Positions 1 to 6,577 of a DNA stretch of 17,100 nucleotides are shown piece after piece. The translations under genes were made by a program, and so were the position numbers. The stretch comes from an uncultured Oceanospirillales bacterium. Its GTDB lineage: Bacteria > Pseudomonadota > Gammaproteobacteria > Pseudomonadales > Litorivicinaceae. How positions within the stretch are numbered: the first letter of the stretch is position 1; every line of letters starts with the position of its first letter. The stretch is taken from assembly GCA_913061245.1 (NCBI GenBank), contig CAJXTO010000018.1:1-17100 (forward strand), read 5' to 3'. The notes under the pieces were generated by a model. That model was not told the DNA's origin and searched no databases. It saw nothing but the letters and a program-made list of their open reading frames with translations.

Positions 1-51
1 AGTATAGGGTTTGTAGCCCTATCGAGGGTTCGAATCCCTCCGTCTCCGCCA
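1..51 (+). tRNA. tRNA-Ser, 3' part (5' end outside window)
   Basis: The 3' part of a class II tRNA is visible. A long variable arm pairs ATAGGG (4-9) with CCCTAT (17-22). The T arm pairs GAGGG (24-28) with CCCTC (36-40) around the loop TTCGAAT. The acceptor 3' strand is CGTCTCC (41-47), followed by discriminator G48 and an encoded CCA (49-51). A long variable arm with a G discriminator indicates serine; Leu and Tyr tRNAs of this class carry A. The anticodon lies upstream of the window, so the isoacceptor cannot be named. Confidence 0.9.
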
Positions 52-219
52 TTATCCCTTCGTGAATATTTTGCCTGCCGATCGACTTGAAGCGACTTTT
101 GCGTTGGCTTGAGATGTGCGATGCTTGATCGATTGGGACACAAAGAACTTTTATAACGTCTAGTTCTAATGATATAACCGTAAATTCTTTAATGGATGAA
201 AATAACAGGGAGTCAGTCG

Positions 220-1788
220 ATGCGAATCGGATCCCCAAAAGAAGTAATGCCGGGAGAAGCGCGCGTCGCCATGACGCCAGATTCTGCGACGCAGTTACAG
301 AAACTCGGGTATGAGTGTTTTATCGAAAGTGGAGCAGGTCAGCTTGCTCGCTTTTCGGATGCAGATTATCAAGCAGCAGGTGTGACGGTTGTTGATTCAG
401 CCGATGCGTTGTTTGATGCAGTGGATGTTGTCGCCAAGGTGCGGCCTCCAGTCGAAGATGAAGTGAAGCGCTTAAAGAAAGGTCAAACCCTGATCGGATT
501 CTTTAATCCAGCTGGGAATGAAGCACTTTTAGAGCTTGCCAAAACGCGTGAAGCGAATGTCATCGCGATGGAAATGGTTCCGCGAATCTCGAGAGCGCAG
601 AAAATGGATGCGTTGTCCTCGATGGCAAATATCGCAGGTTATCGAGCGGTCATTGAAGCAGGTAATAATTTCGGTCGCTTCTTTACAGGCCAAGTCACAG
701 CAGCAGGTAAAGTACCACCAGCGAAAGTCCTTGTTGTTGGTGCCGGTGTTGCCGGTCTCGCTGCGATCGGAACTGCACAATCTCTTGGGGCGATTGTTCG
801 TGCATTTGACGTGCGTCCTGAGGTGGCTGAGCAAATCGAGTCGATGGGTGCGGAATTTCTGTTCTTGGATTTCGAGGATAGCCAAGACGGAGCTGCAACT
901 GGTGGTTACGCTGCGCCCTCGAGCCCAGAGTTTCGTGAGAAGCAGTTGGCCTTGTTTATGGAGCAAGCGCCAGAGATCGATATTGTGATTACGACGGCTC
1001 TTATTCCGAACCGTGAAGCTCCAGAACTGTGGACCAAGGAAATGGTTGCTGCAATGAAGCCTGGTTCAGTGATTGTCGATCTGGCAGCTGAGAAAGGTGG
1101 TAACTGTAAGCTCACAGTGGCTGATGAAAAGGTCGTTACAGACAATGGTGTGACGATTATTGGCTATACGGACTTCCCAAGTCGGATGGCCGCACAAGCC
1201 TCGACCCTCTACGCGACAAACATCCGTCACATGATGACAGATCTGACGCCCGAGAAAGATGGTCAGGTTGTCCATAACATGGAAGATGATGTGATTCGTT
1301 CATCGACTGTGACTTTTGAGGGGGAAATTACATTCCCACCTCCTCCGCTGAAGGTGCAGGCTATTGCGTCGAAGGCGGCGCCAAAGCAGCCTGAAAAGAC
1401 GCCTGAAGAAAAAGCGGCTGAAGAAGCAGCATCGATGGCGAAAGCAGGTCGTCAACAAACTCAATTGTTGATCGTTGGCGCAGCCTTGATGGCCCTAATC
1501 GGTTTGTATGCACCGACAGAATTTATGCAGCATTTTATTGTGTTTGTGCTTGCGGTATTCGTCGGTTTCCAGGTGATTTGGGGTGTTGCTCACTCATTGC
1601 ACACACCGCTGATGGCCGTGACCAATGCCATTTCTGGAATCATCATTGTTGGTGCGTTACTCCAAGTCGATTCGACTATCCCAATTGTGTCGATTCTGGC
1701 GGGTATATCTGTGCTGATTGCGACCATTAACATTGTCGGGGGTTTTATGGTGACACGCCGTATGCTCCAGATGTTTAAAAAGTCATAA
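220..1788 (+). CDS. pntA: NAD(P) transhydrogenase subunit alpha
   Basis: Alpha subunit of the inner-membrane proton-translocating transhydrogenase, which uses proton-motive force to drive NADH + NADP+ to NAD+ + NADPH. The 522-aa product follows E. coli PntA (510 aa) along its whole length: MRIGSPKE start, RAQKMDALSSMANIAGYR loop, NAD-binding GAGVAG (about residues 174-179), DFPSR, then an Ala/Glu/Lys-rich linker (about 385-410) and four membrane helices with HSLHTPLMAVTNAISG. The fused arrangement is the enterobacterial type rather than the split PntAA/PntAB type. The ATG at 220 is chosen because AGGGAG at 207-212 is well spaced and MRIG matches the family; the in-frame ATG at 196 would add eight unconserved residues. 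The 168 bases upstream hold the promoter, but none stands out; two TATAAC-like hexamers lie near 152 and 174. pntB follows after 15 bases. Confidence 0.97.
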   Translation: MRIGSPKEVMPGEARVAMTPDSATQLQKLGYECFIESGAGQLARFSDADYQAAGVTVVDSADALFDAVDVVAKVRPPVEDEVKRLKKGQTLIGFFNPAGNEALLELAKTREANVIAMEMVPRISRAQKMDALSSMANIAGYRAVIEAGNNFGRFFTGQVTAAGKVPPAKVLVVGAGVAGLAAIGTAQSLGAIVRAFDVRPEVAEQIESMGAEFLFLDFEDSQDGAATGGYAAPSSPEFREKQLALFMEQAPEIDIVITTALIPNREAPELWTKEMVAAMKPGSVIVDLAAEKGGNCKLTVADEKVVTDNGVTIIGYTDFPSRMAAQASTLYATNIRHMMTDLTPEKDGQVVHNMEDDVIRSSTVTFEGEITFPPPPLKVQAIASKAAPKQPEKTPEEKAAEEAASMAKAGRQQTQLLIVGAALMALIGLYAPTEFMQHFIVFVLAVFVGFQVIWGVAHSLHTPLMAVTNAISGIIIVGALLQVDSTIPIVSILAGISVLIATINIVGGFMVTRRMLQMFKKS

Positions 1789-1803
1789 GCGGAGGGGTAT
1801 GAA

Positions 1804-3177
1804 ATGACAATAGGACTTCAAACAGCCGCTTATATTTCGGCAACAGTTCTTTTTATTCTTGCGCTAGGTGGTTTGTCGAATCAGGAAAAAGCCAAGCGTG
1901 CCGTTTGGTTTGGCATCATTGGTATGGCAATCGCAGTAGTTGCAACCATTGCTGGATCGGGTGTCGCGCTGAGCTCGATGTTAATCGGTGCGATTGTTAT
2001 CGGCGCTGTGATTGGTGTCATCGTTGCGACGCGGGTCGAGATGACGGGTATGCCTCAGTTGGTTGCAGCGTTGCACTCATTCGTGGGTTTGGCGGCCGTA
2101 TTTATCGGTATCAACTCTGACCTTTCGGTGCACAATTTCGCATCCGATGCTGAGCGTATTATCCATGAGGTGGAGATCTTCTTGGGCGTGTTCATTGGTG
2201 CAGTGACATTTACTGGATCAATTATCGCCTATGGAAAACTGGCAGGAAAAATTGGTGGTAAGGCGCTTATTCTTCCTGGTCGTCACCTATTGAATCTGAT
2301 CATGGTCGGTGCATCTTTTGTGCTGTTGATCATGTACATGAATCACGCGGGCTCTTGGACCTTGTATGCGATGACTGCATTGGCATTGCTGTTGGGTATC
2401 CACCTTGTGATGGCGATTGGGGGTGCTGACATGCCTGTCGTCGTCTCCATGCTCAACTCCTATTCAGGTTGGGCGGCTGCCGCGACTGGTTTCTTGCTTG
2501 GAAACGATCTGTTGATCGTGACCGGTGCACTCGTTGGTTCATCAGGTGCAATTCTGTCGTACATCATGTGTAAGGCGATGAATCGTCAGTTCCTATCGGT
2601 CATCCTGGGTGGGTTTGGTGATGCAACCGGCCCAGCTATGGAGATTGAGGGCGAACAGGTCGCTATCGATGTAGACGGTGTTGCGAGTGCGTTGGACGAT
2701 GCGGATAGCGTCATTATCGTTCCTGGATACGGTATGGCGGTTGCTCAAGCGCAGCAGTCTGTGAGTGAGTTAACGCGTCGCTTGCGTGCCAAAGGAAAAG
2801 AAGTTCGATTTGCAATTCACCCTGTCGCAGGTCGCTTGCCGGGCCATATGAACGTGTTACTTGCTGAGGCGAAAGTTCCTTACGATATCGTCCTTGAAAT
2901 GGATGAGATTAATGATGATTTTGCATCAACCGATGTCGTCATCGTTATCGGCTCAAACGATATTGTGAACCCAGCTGCACAAGAAGATCCAAACTCTCCA
3001 ATTGCTGGTATGCCAGTTCTTGAGGTTTGGAACGCGAAACAGGTATTTGTGTCCAAGCGTGGTCAGGGTACAGGTTATTCAGGGATCGAGAATCCGCTTT
3101 TCTATAAAGAAAATACGCGGATGTTCTATGGCGACGCCAAATCAAGTTTGGATCAATTACTGTCCCAAATTAATTAG
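1804..3177 (+). CDS. pntB: NAD(P) transhydrogenase subunit beta
   Basis: Beta subunit of the same transhydrogenase. It carries the rest of the proton channel and the NADP(H)-binding domain III. The 457 aa compare with 462 in E. coli. The first 265 or so residues are a series of membrane helices that include His91 in ALHSFVGLAAV, the conserved histidine tied to proton transfer, and the signature GGADMPVVVSMLNSYSGWAA (about 206-225). Domain III has the fingerprint PGYGMAVAQAQ (307-317), then HPVAGRLPGHMNVLLAEA and DEINDDFASTDV, nearly identical to E. coli. The start is set by GGAGGGG just upstream of the ATG. The gene forms a two-gene operon with pntA and ends at an intrinsic terminator 14 bases after the stop. 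Confidence 0.98.
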   Translation: MTIGLQTAAYISATVLFILALGGLSNQEKAKRAVWFGIIGMAIAVVATIAGSGVALSSMLIGAIVIGAVIGVIVATRVEMTGMPQLVAALHSFVGLAAVFIGINSDLSVHNFASDAERIIHEVEIFLGVFIGAVTFTGSIIAYGKLAGKIGGKALILPGRHLLNLIMVGASFVLLIMYMNHAGSWTLYAMTALALLLGIHLVMAIGGADMPVVVSMLNSYSGWAAAATGFLLGNDLLIVTGALVGSSGAILSYIMCKAMNRQFLSVILGGFGDATGPAMEIEGEQVAIDVDGVASALDDADSVIIVPGYGMAVAQAQQSVSELTRRLRAKGKEVRFAIHPVAGRLPGHMNVLLAEAKVPYDIVLEMDEINDDFASTDVVIVIGSNDIVNPAAQEDPNSPIAGMPVLEVWNAKQVFVSKRGQGTGYSGIENPLFYKENTRMFYGDAKSSLDQLLSQIN

Positions 3178-3191
3178 TCGCTTTGGACGAG

Positions 3192-3223
3192 AAAAGCCCT
3201 GGAATCTTCCAGGGCTTTTTTTT
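3192..3223 (+). terminator. Rho-independent terminator of pntAB
   Basis: AGCCCTGG (3195-3202) pairs with CCAGGGCT (3209-3216). Flanking AAA/TTT pairs can extend the stem, and a run of eight T follows (3216-3223). It lies directly after pntB and closes the pntAB operon. Confidence 0.93.
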
Positions 3224-3229
3224 GACTGA

Positions 3230-3251
3230 ATGACCCCAACTAACTGGTCAT
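3230..3251. repeat. Inverted repeat covering the DUF2237 start codon
   Basis: ATGACC (3230-3235) and GGTCAT (3246-3251) form a perfect 6-bp inverted repeat with a 10-base spacer. The right arm includes the first two bases of the start codon. In RNA it could form a small hairpin hiding the start; in DNA it could be an operator. The arms are short, so chance is a real possibility. Confidence 0.35.
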
Positions 3252-3630
3252 GACACAAAAAACACAACTCAACGTTTTGGGCGAGCCTTTGAAGCCTTGC
3301 TCAATGGATCCACTCACTGGGTATTTTCGTAATGGGTGTTGCCAGACAGATGCTTCTGATCGTGGCAGCCACGTCGTATGTGCTGTGATGACGTCTCAGT
3401 TTCTTGAATTTTCATATCAGCAGGGAAATGACTTAATTACGGCTCGGCCTGAATTTCAGTTTCCGGGATTAAAGCCTGGTGATCGGTGGTGTGTATGTGC
3501 TCTTCGTTGGGTTGAGGCTGTGCGCGCTGGTGTCATTGCTCCTGTCGTACTCGAATCGACGCATGAAAAGATTCTTGATCACGTGAGCTTAGAAACCCTG
3601 GTCCATCATCAGTATCGAGAGCAGGCTTAG
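3250..3630 (+). CDS. DUF2237 (COG3651) family protein of unknown function
   Basis: A 126-aa soluble protein recognised as DUF2237 by its conserved pattern: NVLGEPLKPCSMDPLTGYFRNGCC, HVVCAVMT, GNDL, RPEFQFPGLKPGDRWCVCALRW and PVVLESTHE. Six cysteines (17, 30, 31, 44, 81, 83) sit in family-conserved positions, so metal or disulfide chemistry is possible, but I know of no established function. There is no signal peptide or membrane segment. No convincing Shine-Dalgarno sequence precedes the ATG, and the start codon lies inside a 6-bp inverted repeat (3230-3251). The pntAB terminator ends only 26 bases upstream, so its promoter must be very compact (TTGACT at 3222-3227 could be a -35) or it depends on read-through. 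It is tail to tail with cbbR, one base apart. Confidence 0.9.
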   Translation: MTQKTQLNVLGEPLKPCSMDPLTGYFRNGCCQTDASDRGSHVVCAVMTSQFLEFSYQQGNDLITARPEFQFPGLKPGDRWCVCALRWVEAVRAGVIAPVVLESTHEKILDHVSLETLVHHQYREQA

Positions 3631-3631
3631 T

Positions 3632-4534
3632 TCAGCGGCCCTGATCGATTAAAAATTTAAGCAGACTGATTTCTGCTGGATTCCGCTCCATTTTTGCCAC
3701 CCGTATTGCGTACCATTGCCGACGTATCGGTGTGCCTTCAACAGAGAGTCTTTTGAGTAAGCCTTGTTCGAGCTCGAGCTGGCAGGTCGCGTCAGAGAGC
3801 ATGGATACCCCCATTCCAGCTAACACAGCTTGTTTGATTCCCTCGTTGGTATCGAGCACCACAGGTGTTCGGGTGGTCTGGTGGAATAAGGCACCGAAAT
3901 ACGCGGCCATCGCAAGCCGCGTACCTGAACCAACTTCTCGAGCAATGAGTTGATGTTTGATCAGCTCTTTCGGTGTGATCTCGTGCTCTAGTTTTGCGAG
4001 CGGGTGATTGGGGTGTGCCACAAAAACAAGGTTGTGTTCGCCAATCACTTCGCTTTCGATATTGGTATCTTCTGGCGGTGTTCCCATGATTCCGATATCA
4101 ATTTTGCCTTCTAGAATTGCATCCCAGATGGTGTTGCGGTTACCCATCATCAGATCGAGATGAATGCCTGGATGTTCATCTTGATAGGCTGCCAAAATCT
4201 TTGGCATCACATATCCCGCTGTTCCGATGATGCCGACCGAAACCTCACCGCGCTCGAGATTTTCAACAGCACCTAAGCGCTCGGGGATTGCTTCGATGAG
4301 GTGTAAGATCTTAGTCGCCTGGCGAGCCAGTACAGCGCCGGCATCTGTTAATCGGACTGATCGCGTCGTACGAAAAACGAGTTGTGTATCCAGCGCCTCT
4401 TCGAGTTGTTTGATCTGAGATGTCACTGTTGCGGGCGAAACAGCCAAATCTTGGCCTGCTTTTGTAAAACTTTCGTTGCGCACAAGTGACAAAAACGTCC
4501 TCAGTTGTACTAGAGTGACATTCTTGATTCTCAT
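3632..4534 (-). CDS. cbbR: LysR-type regulator of the Calvin cycle genes, CbbR
   Basis: A 300-aa LysR-family transcription factor. The N-terminal winged helix-turn-helix spans about residues 6-65, with the recognition region SFTKAGQDLAVSPATVTSQIKQLEE; a periplasmic-binding-protein-like effector domain follows from about 92 to the end (GEVSVGIIGTAGYVMPKILAAYQ, then DIGIMGTPPED). This sequence type, together with its position divergent from cbbF, identifies it as CbbR, the activator of cbb operons that responds to metabolites of the cycle in studied species. The ATG is preceded by AGGAAA. The ATG lies three bases from a 15-bp palindrome (4537-4551), which suggests autoregulation. It converges on the DUF2237 gene without a terminator between them. 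Confidence 0.92.
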   Translation of the reverse strand: MRIKNVTLVQLRTFLSLVRNESFTKAGQDLAVSPATVTSQIKQLEEALDTQLVFRTTRSVRLTDAGAVLARQATKILHLIEAIPERLGAVENLERGEVSVGIIGTAGYVMPKILAAYQDEHPGIHLDLMMGNRNTIWDAILEGKIDIGIMGTPPEDTNIESEVIGEHNLVFVAHPNHPLAKLEHEITPKELIKHQLIAREVGSGTRLAMAAYFGALFHQTTRTPVVLDTNEGIKQAVLAGMGVSMLSDATCQLELEQGLLKRLSVEGTPIRRQWYAIRVAKMERNPAEISLLKFLIDQGR

Positions 4535-4648
4535 TATTTAGATTTCCTAAAAATTAAATTCAGTTTTTATTGTTTGTACTAGGTAATTGAACGCAGTACA
4601 ACTGGTTTTAATAAGGGAATAAATATATAACTAAATGGAATATTAGAT
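4504..4648. promoter_or_regulatory. Divergent cbbR/cbbF control region with repeated TTGTACT elements
   Basis: Three copies of one motif lie here: GTTGTACTAG at 4504-4513 (inside the cbbR 5' end), TTGTACTAG at 4574-4582, and the inverted copy AGTACAAC at 4595-4602. The last two form a perfect inverted repeat, TTGTACT-N14-AGTACAA (4574-4601), with centres two helical turns apart. A separate palindrome, TTTAG-N5-CTAAA (4537-4551), contains the T-N11-A pattern of LysR-family sites. Possible cbbF promoter parts are TTGAAC (4587-4592) and the AT-rich TTTTAATAA or TATATAAC stretches downstream; none is decisive. On the minus strand TTGTAC, 17 bases, then TACAAA could serve cbbR. Calling these CbbR operators is inference from family behaviour and position. 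Confidence 0.6.
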
Positions 4649-5674
4649 ATGGTCGCTTTGGATGCTCGGCTGCAGTCGTTGAAAACTGGTCAGCCACAAC
4701 AAGACGCTTTAGTTGAGCTGTTTACAGCGCTTGCAGCTAAGGCTCACGATGTTAGTCGAATCATTTCAGCCGGTGGCGAACTTGGTAATACGATTGGCGA
4801 TCAAAACGCTGACGGTGATGCTCAGAAAGCACTTGATGTCATGGCGGATGATGAATTCCTGGAAGCCGCAAAAGTGTCTGGTGTGGTCGCTGCATATTGC
4901 AGTGAAGAACAAGACAGCGCGGTGATTATTGACGAATCTGCTCCGCTCATTGTTGCGATTGACCCGCTTGATGGCTCTTCAAACATCGATGTCAATGTAT
5001 CGATTGGCACCATTATTTCGGTTCTTCCAAATCCAGGTGGTGATCTGCAGCAGTCGGCGATGCAAACTGGTGATCAACAATTAGCCGCTGCATTTTTTGT
5101 CTATGGGCCGCAAACCACCCTTTATTTGACAACTGGTAATGGGACAGACCTCTACCGTATGGATCCAGTATCAGGTGTTTTCCTTCTGATAGAAGAGGGA
5201 ATCGAGATTCCGGAAGATACTTCCGAATATGCGATCAACGCGTCGAACGCGCGCCAGTGGTTTACTCCAGTTCAGAGATACATCAGTGATCTGCTACTCG
5301 GTGATGAAGGACCTCGTGAGCGTAATTTTAATATGCGTTGGATCGGGTCACTGGTTGCTGACGCTGGACGTATTTTTAACCGCGGTGGCGTATTTCTGTA
5401 TCCAGGCGACCGTCGTCCAAAATATGAGAATGGTCGTCTTCGTCTAATTTATGAAGCAAATCCTGTCGCATTTCTAGTTGAGCAAGCCGGTGGTGCAGCG
5501 ACCGACGGCACAACCCGGATTCTTGAAAAGTCACCAACAGAGATTCATGAGCGCACAGCATTAGTGTTTGGCTCTAAAACTGAAGTCCGGTGGGTGGGGA
5601 GCTATGAGGCGGAGACCCGCCAAGGCTTGGATCAATCCCCTCTATTTAGCCACCGTAACTTATTCCGCTCATAA
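4649..5674 (+). CDS. cbbF: Fructose-1,6-bisphosphatase class I
   Basis: Hydrolyses fructose-1,6-bisphosphate (and possibly sedoheptulose-1,7-bisphosphate, as reported for some CbbF enzymes) in the regeneration phase of the Calvin cycle. The 341-aa length is normal for class I FBPase. Visible signatures are the metal-binding SEE (85-87), DPLDGSSNIDVNVSIGTI (from 105), the sugar-phosphate region around NFNMRWIGSLVAD, and RLRLIYEANPVAFLVEQAGGAA (from 263). The ATG has only a weak ribosome site (GGA about 10 bases away), and I see no better in-frame start. It is the first gene of the cbb operon, divergent from cbbR, and cbbP follows 14 bases later. Confidence 0.96.
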   Translation: MVALDARLQSLKTGQPQQDALVELFTALAAKAHDVSRIISAGGELGNTIGDQNADGDAQKALDVMADDEFLEAAKVSGVVAAYCSEEQDSAVIIDESAPLIVAIDPLDGSSNIDVNVSIGTIISVLPNPGGDLQQSAMQTGDQQLAAAFFVYGPQTTLYLTTGNGTDLYRMDPVSGVFLLIEEGIEIPEDTSEYAINASNARQWFTPVQRYISDLLLGDEGPRERNFNMRWIGSLVADAGRIFNRGGVFLYPGDRRPKYENGRLRLIYEANPVAFLVEQAGGAATDGTTRILEKSPTEIHERTALVFGSKTEVRWVGSYEAETRQGLDQSPLFSHRNLFRS

Positions 5675-5688
5675 ACGGAGGACATGGA

Positions 5689-6567
5689 ATGTCACAAAAA
5701 CATCCGATTATTTCGATTACAGGTTCATCAGGGGCGGGTACGTCGACAGTACGCGATACGTTTGCACAGATCTTCTTCCGCGAAAAGGTTAAGGCTGCAT
5801 TCATTGAGGGTGACGCATTTCATCGGTTTGATCGCGCAGAAATGAAAAAACGTATGGCGGAAGCTCAAGGAAATCCAGCAAATCACTTCTCGCACTTCGG
5901 TGAAGAAGCCAATGAATTTGCTCTGCTTGAGGATGTGTTCAAAACATACGGAGAAACCGGTAATGGACGCACTCGCACCTACGTTCATGACGACGAGGAA
6001 GCCGAGCAGTGGGGATGTCCTCCTGGTACGTTCACTGATTGGCGTCCGTTTGAAGATGATACTGACCTCTTGTTTTATGAGGGACTGCACGGCGCGGTGG
6101 AGACAGATAAAGTCAATATTGCTCAATACGCAGATCTGAAAGTAGGCGTCGTCCCTGTCATTAACCTCGAGTGGATTCAGAAGCTTCATCGAGATAAGGC
6201 GAAACGTGGATATTCAACCGAGGCGGTGACGGATACGATTTTGCGGCGGATGCATGATTATGTGCATTACATCTGTCCTCAGTTTGCGATCACTGATATC
6301 AATTTCCAGCGTGTCCCAATCGTAGATACATCGAATCCATTCATTGCGCGATGGATTCCAACTGCAGACGAGTCGATGGTTGTGATCCGATTCGCAAACC
6401 CTCGTGGAATCGATTTTCCTTACCTCTTATCGATGATTCATGACAGCTTCATGTCGCGACCAAATTCGATCGTGATTCCGGGTGGAAAAATGGCTCTCGC
6501 GCTTCAACTGATTTTGACCCCGATGATTTGGAAGCTCGCTTCTGAGTCACGCCGTCTTCGCGGTTAA
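5689..6567 (+). CDS. cbbP: Phosphoribulokinase
   Basis: Phosphorylates ribulose-5-phosphate with ATP to ribulose-1,5-bisphosphate, the RuBisCO substrate; this enzyme is a hallmark of the Calvin cycle. The 292-aa length is typical of the proteobacterial octameric class. The P-loop GSSGAGTS is at 12-19. GDAFHRFDR supplies the catalytic base Asp42, the Walker B acid Glu131 is in FYEGLHG, and Asp169 and Arg173 are in HRDKAKRG; these match the residues numbered 42, 131, 169 and 173 in the well-studied Rhodobacter enzyme. The start is set by CGGAGGA upstream; an out-of-frame ATG at 5684 is not used. cbbT follows after 10 bases. Confidence 0.98.
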   Translation: MSQKHPIISITGSSGAGTSTVRDTFAQIFFREKVKAAFIEGDAFHRFDRAEMKKRMAEAQGNPANHFSHFGEEANEFALLEDVFKTYGETGNGRTRTYVHDDEEAEQWGCPPGTFTDWRPFEDDTDLLFYEGLHGAVETDKVNIAQYADLKVGVVPVINLEWIQKLHRDKAKRGYSTEAVTDTILRRMHDYVHYICPQFAITDINFQRVPIVDTSNPFIARWIPTADESMVVIRFANPRGIDFPYLLSMIHDSFMSRPNSIVIPGGKMALALQLILTPMIWKLASESRRLRG

Positions 6568-6577
6568 GGAGATTTTT

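Noticed and set aside
125..133. TTGATCGAT upstream of pntA as an FNR site
   Set aside because: It lacks the TTGAT-N4-ATCAA spacing; only a half-site is present.
196..219. Upstream ATG giving PntA eight more residues
   Set aside because: The ATG at 220 has AGGGAG at the right distance and MRIG is the conserved family start.
529..966. 145-codon open frame on the minus strand inside pntA
   Set aside because: Opposite a highly conserved gene, no ribosome site, and a composition that looks like antisense translation.
4635..4646. Three-codon frame (ATG GAA TAT TAG) just before cbbF as a leader peptide
   Set aside because: Too short to judge, out of frame with cbbF and without attenuator structures nearby.
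5728..6189. 153-codon open frame on the minus strand inside cbbP
   Set aside because: Fully inside an unmistakable phosphoribulokinase gene; no domain or start signal.
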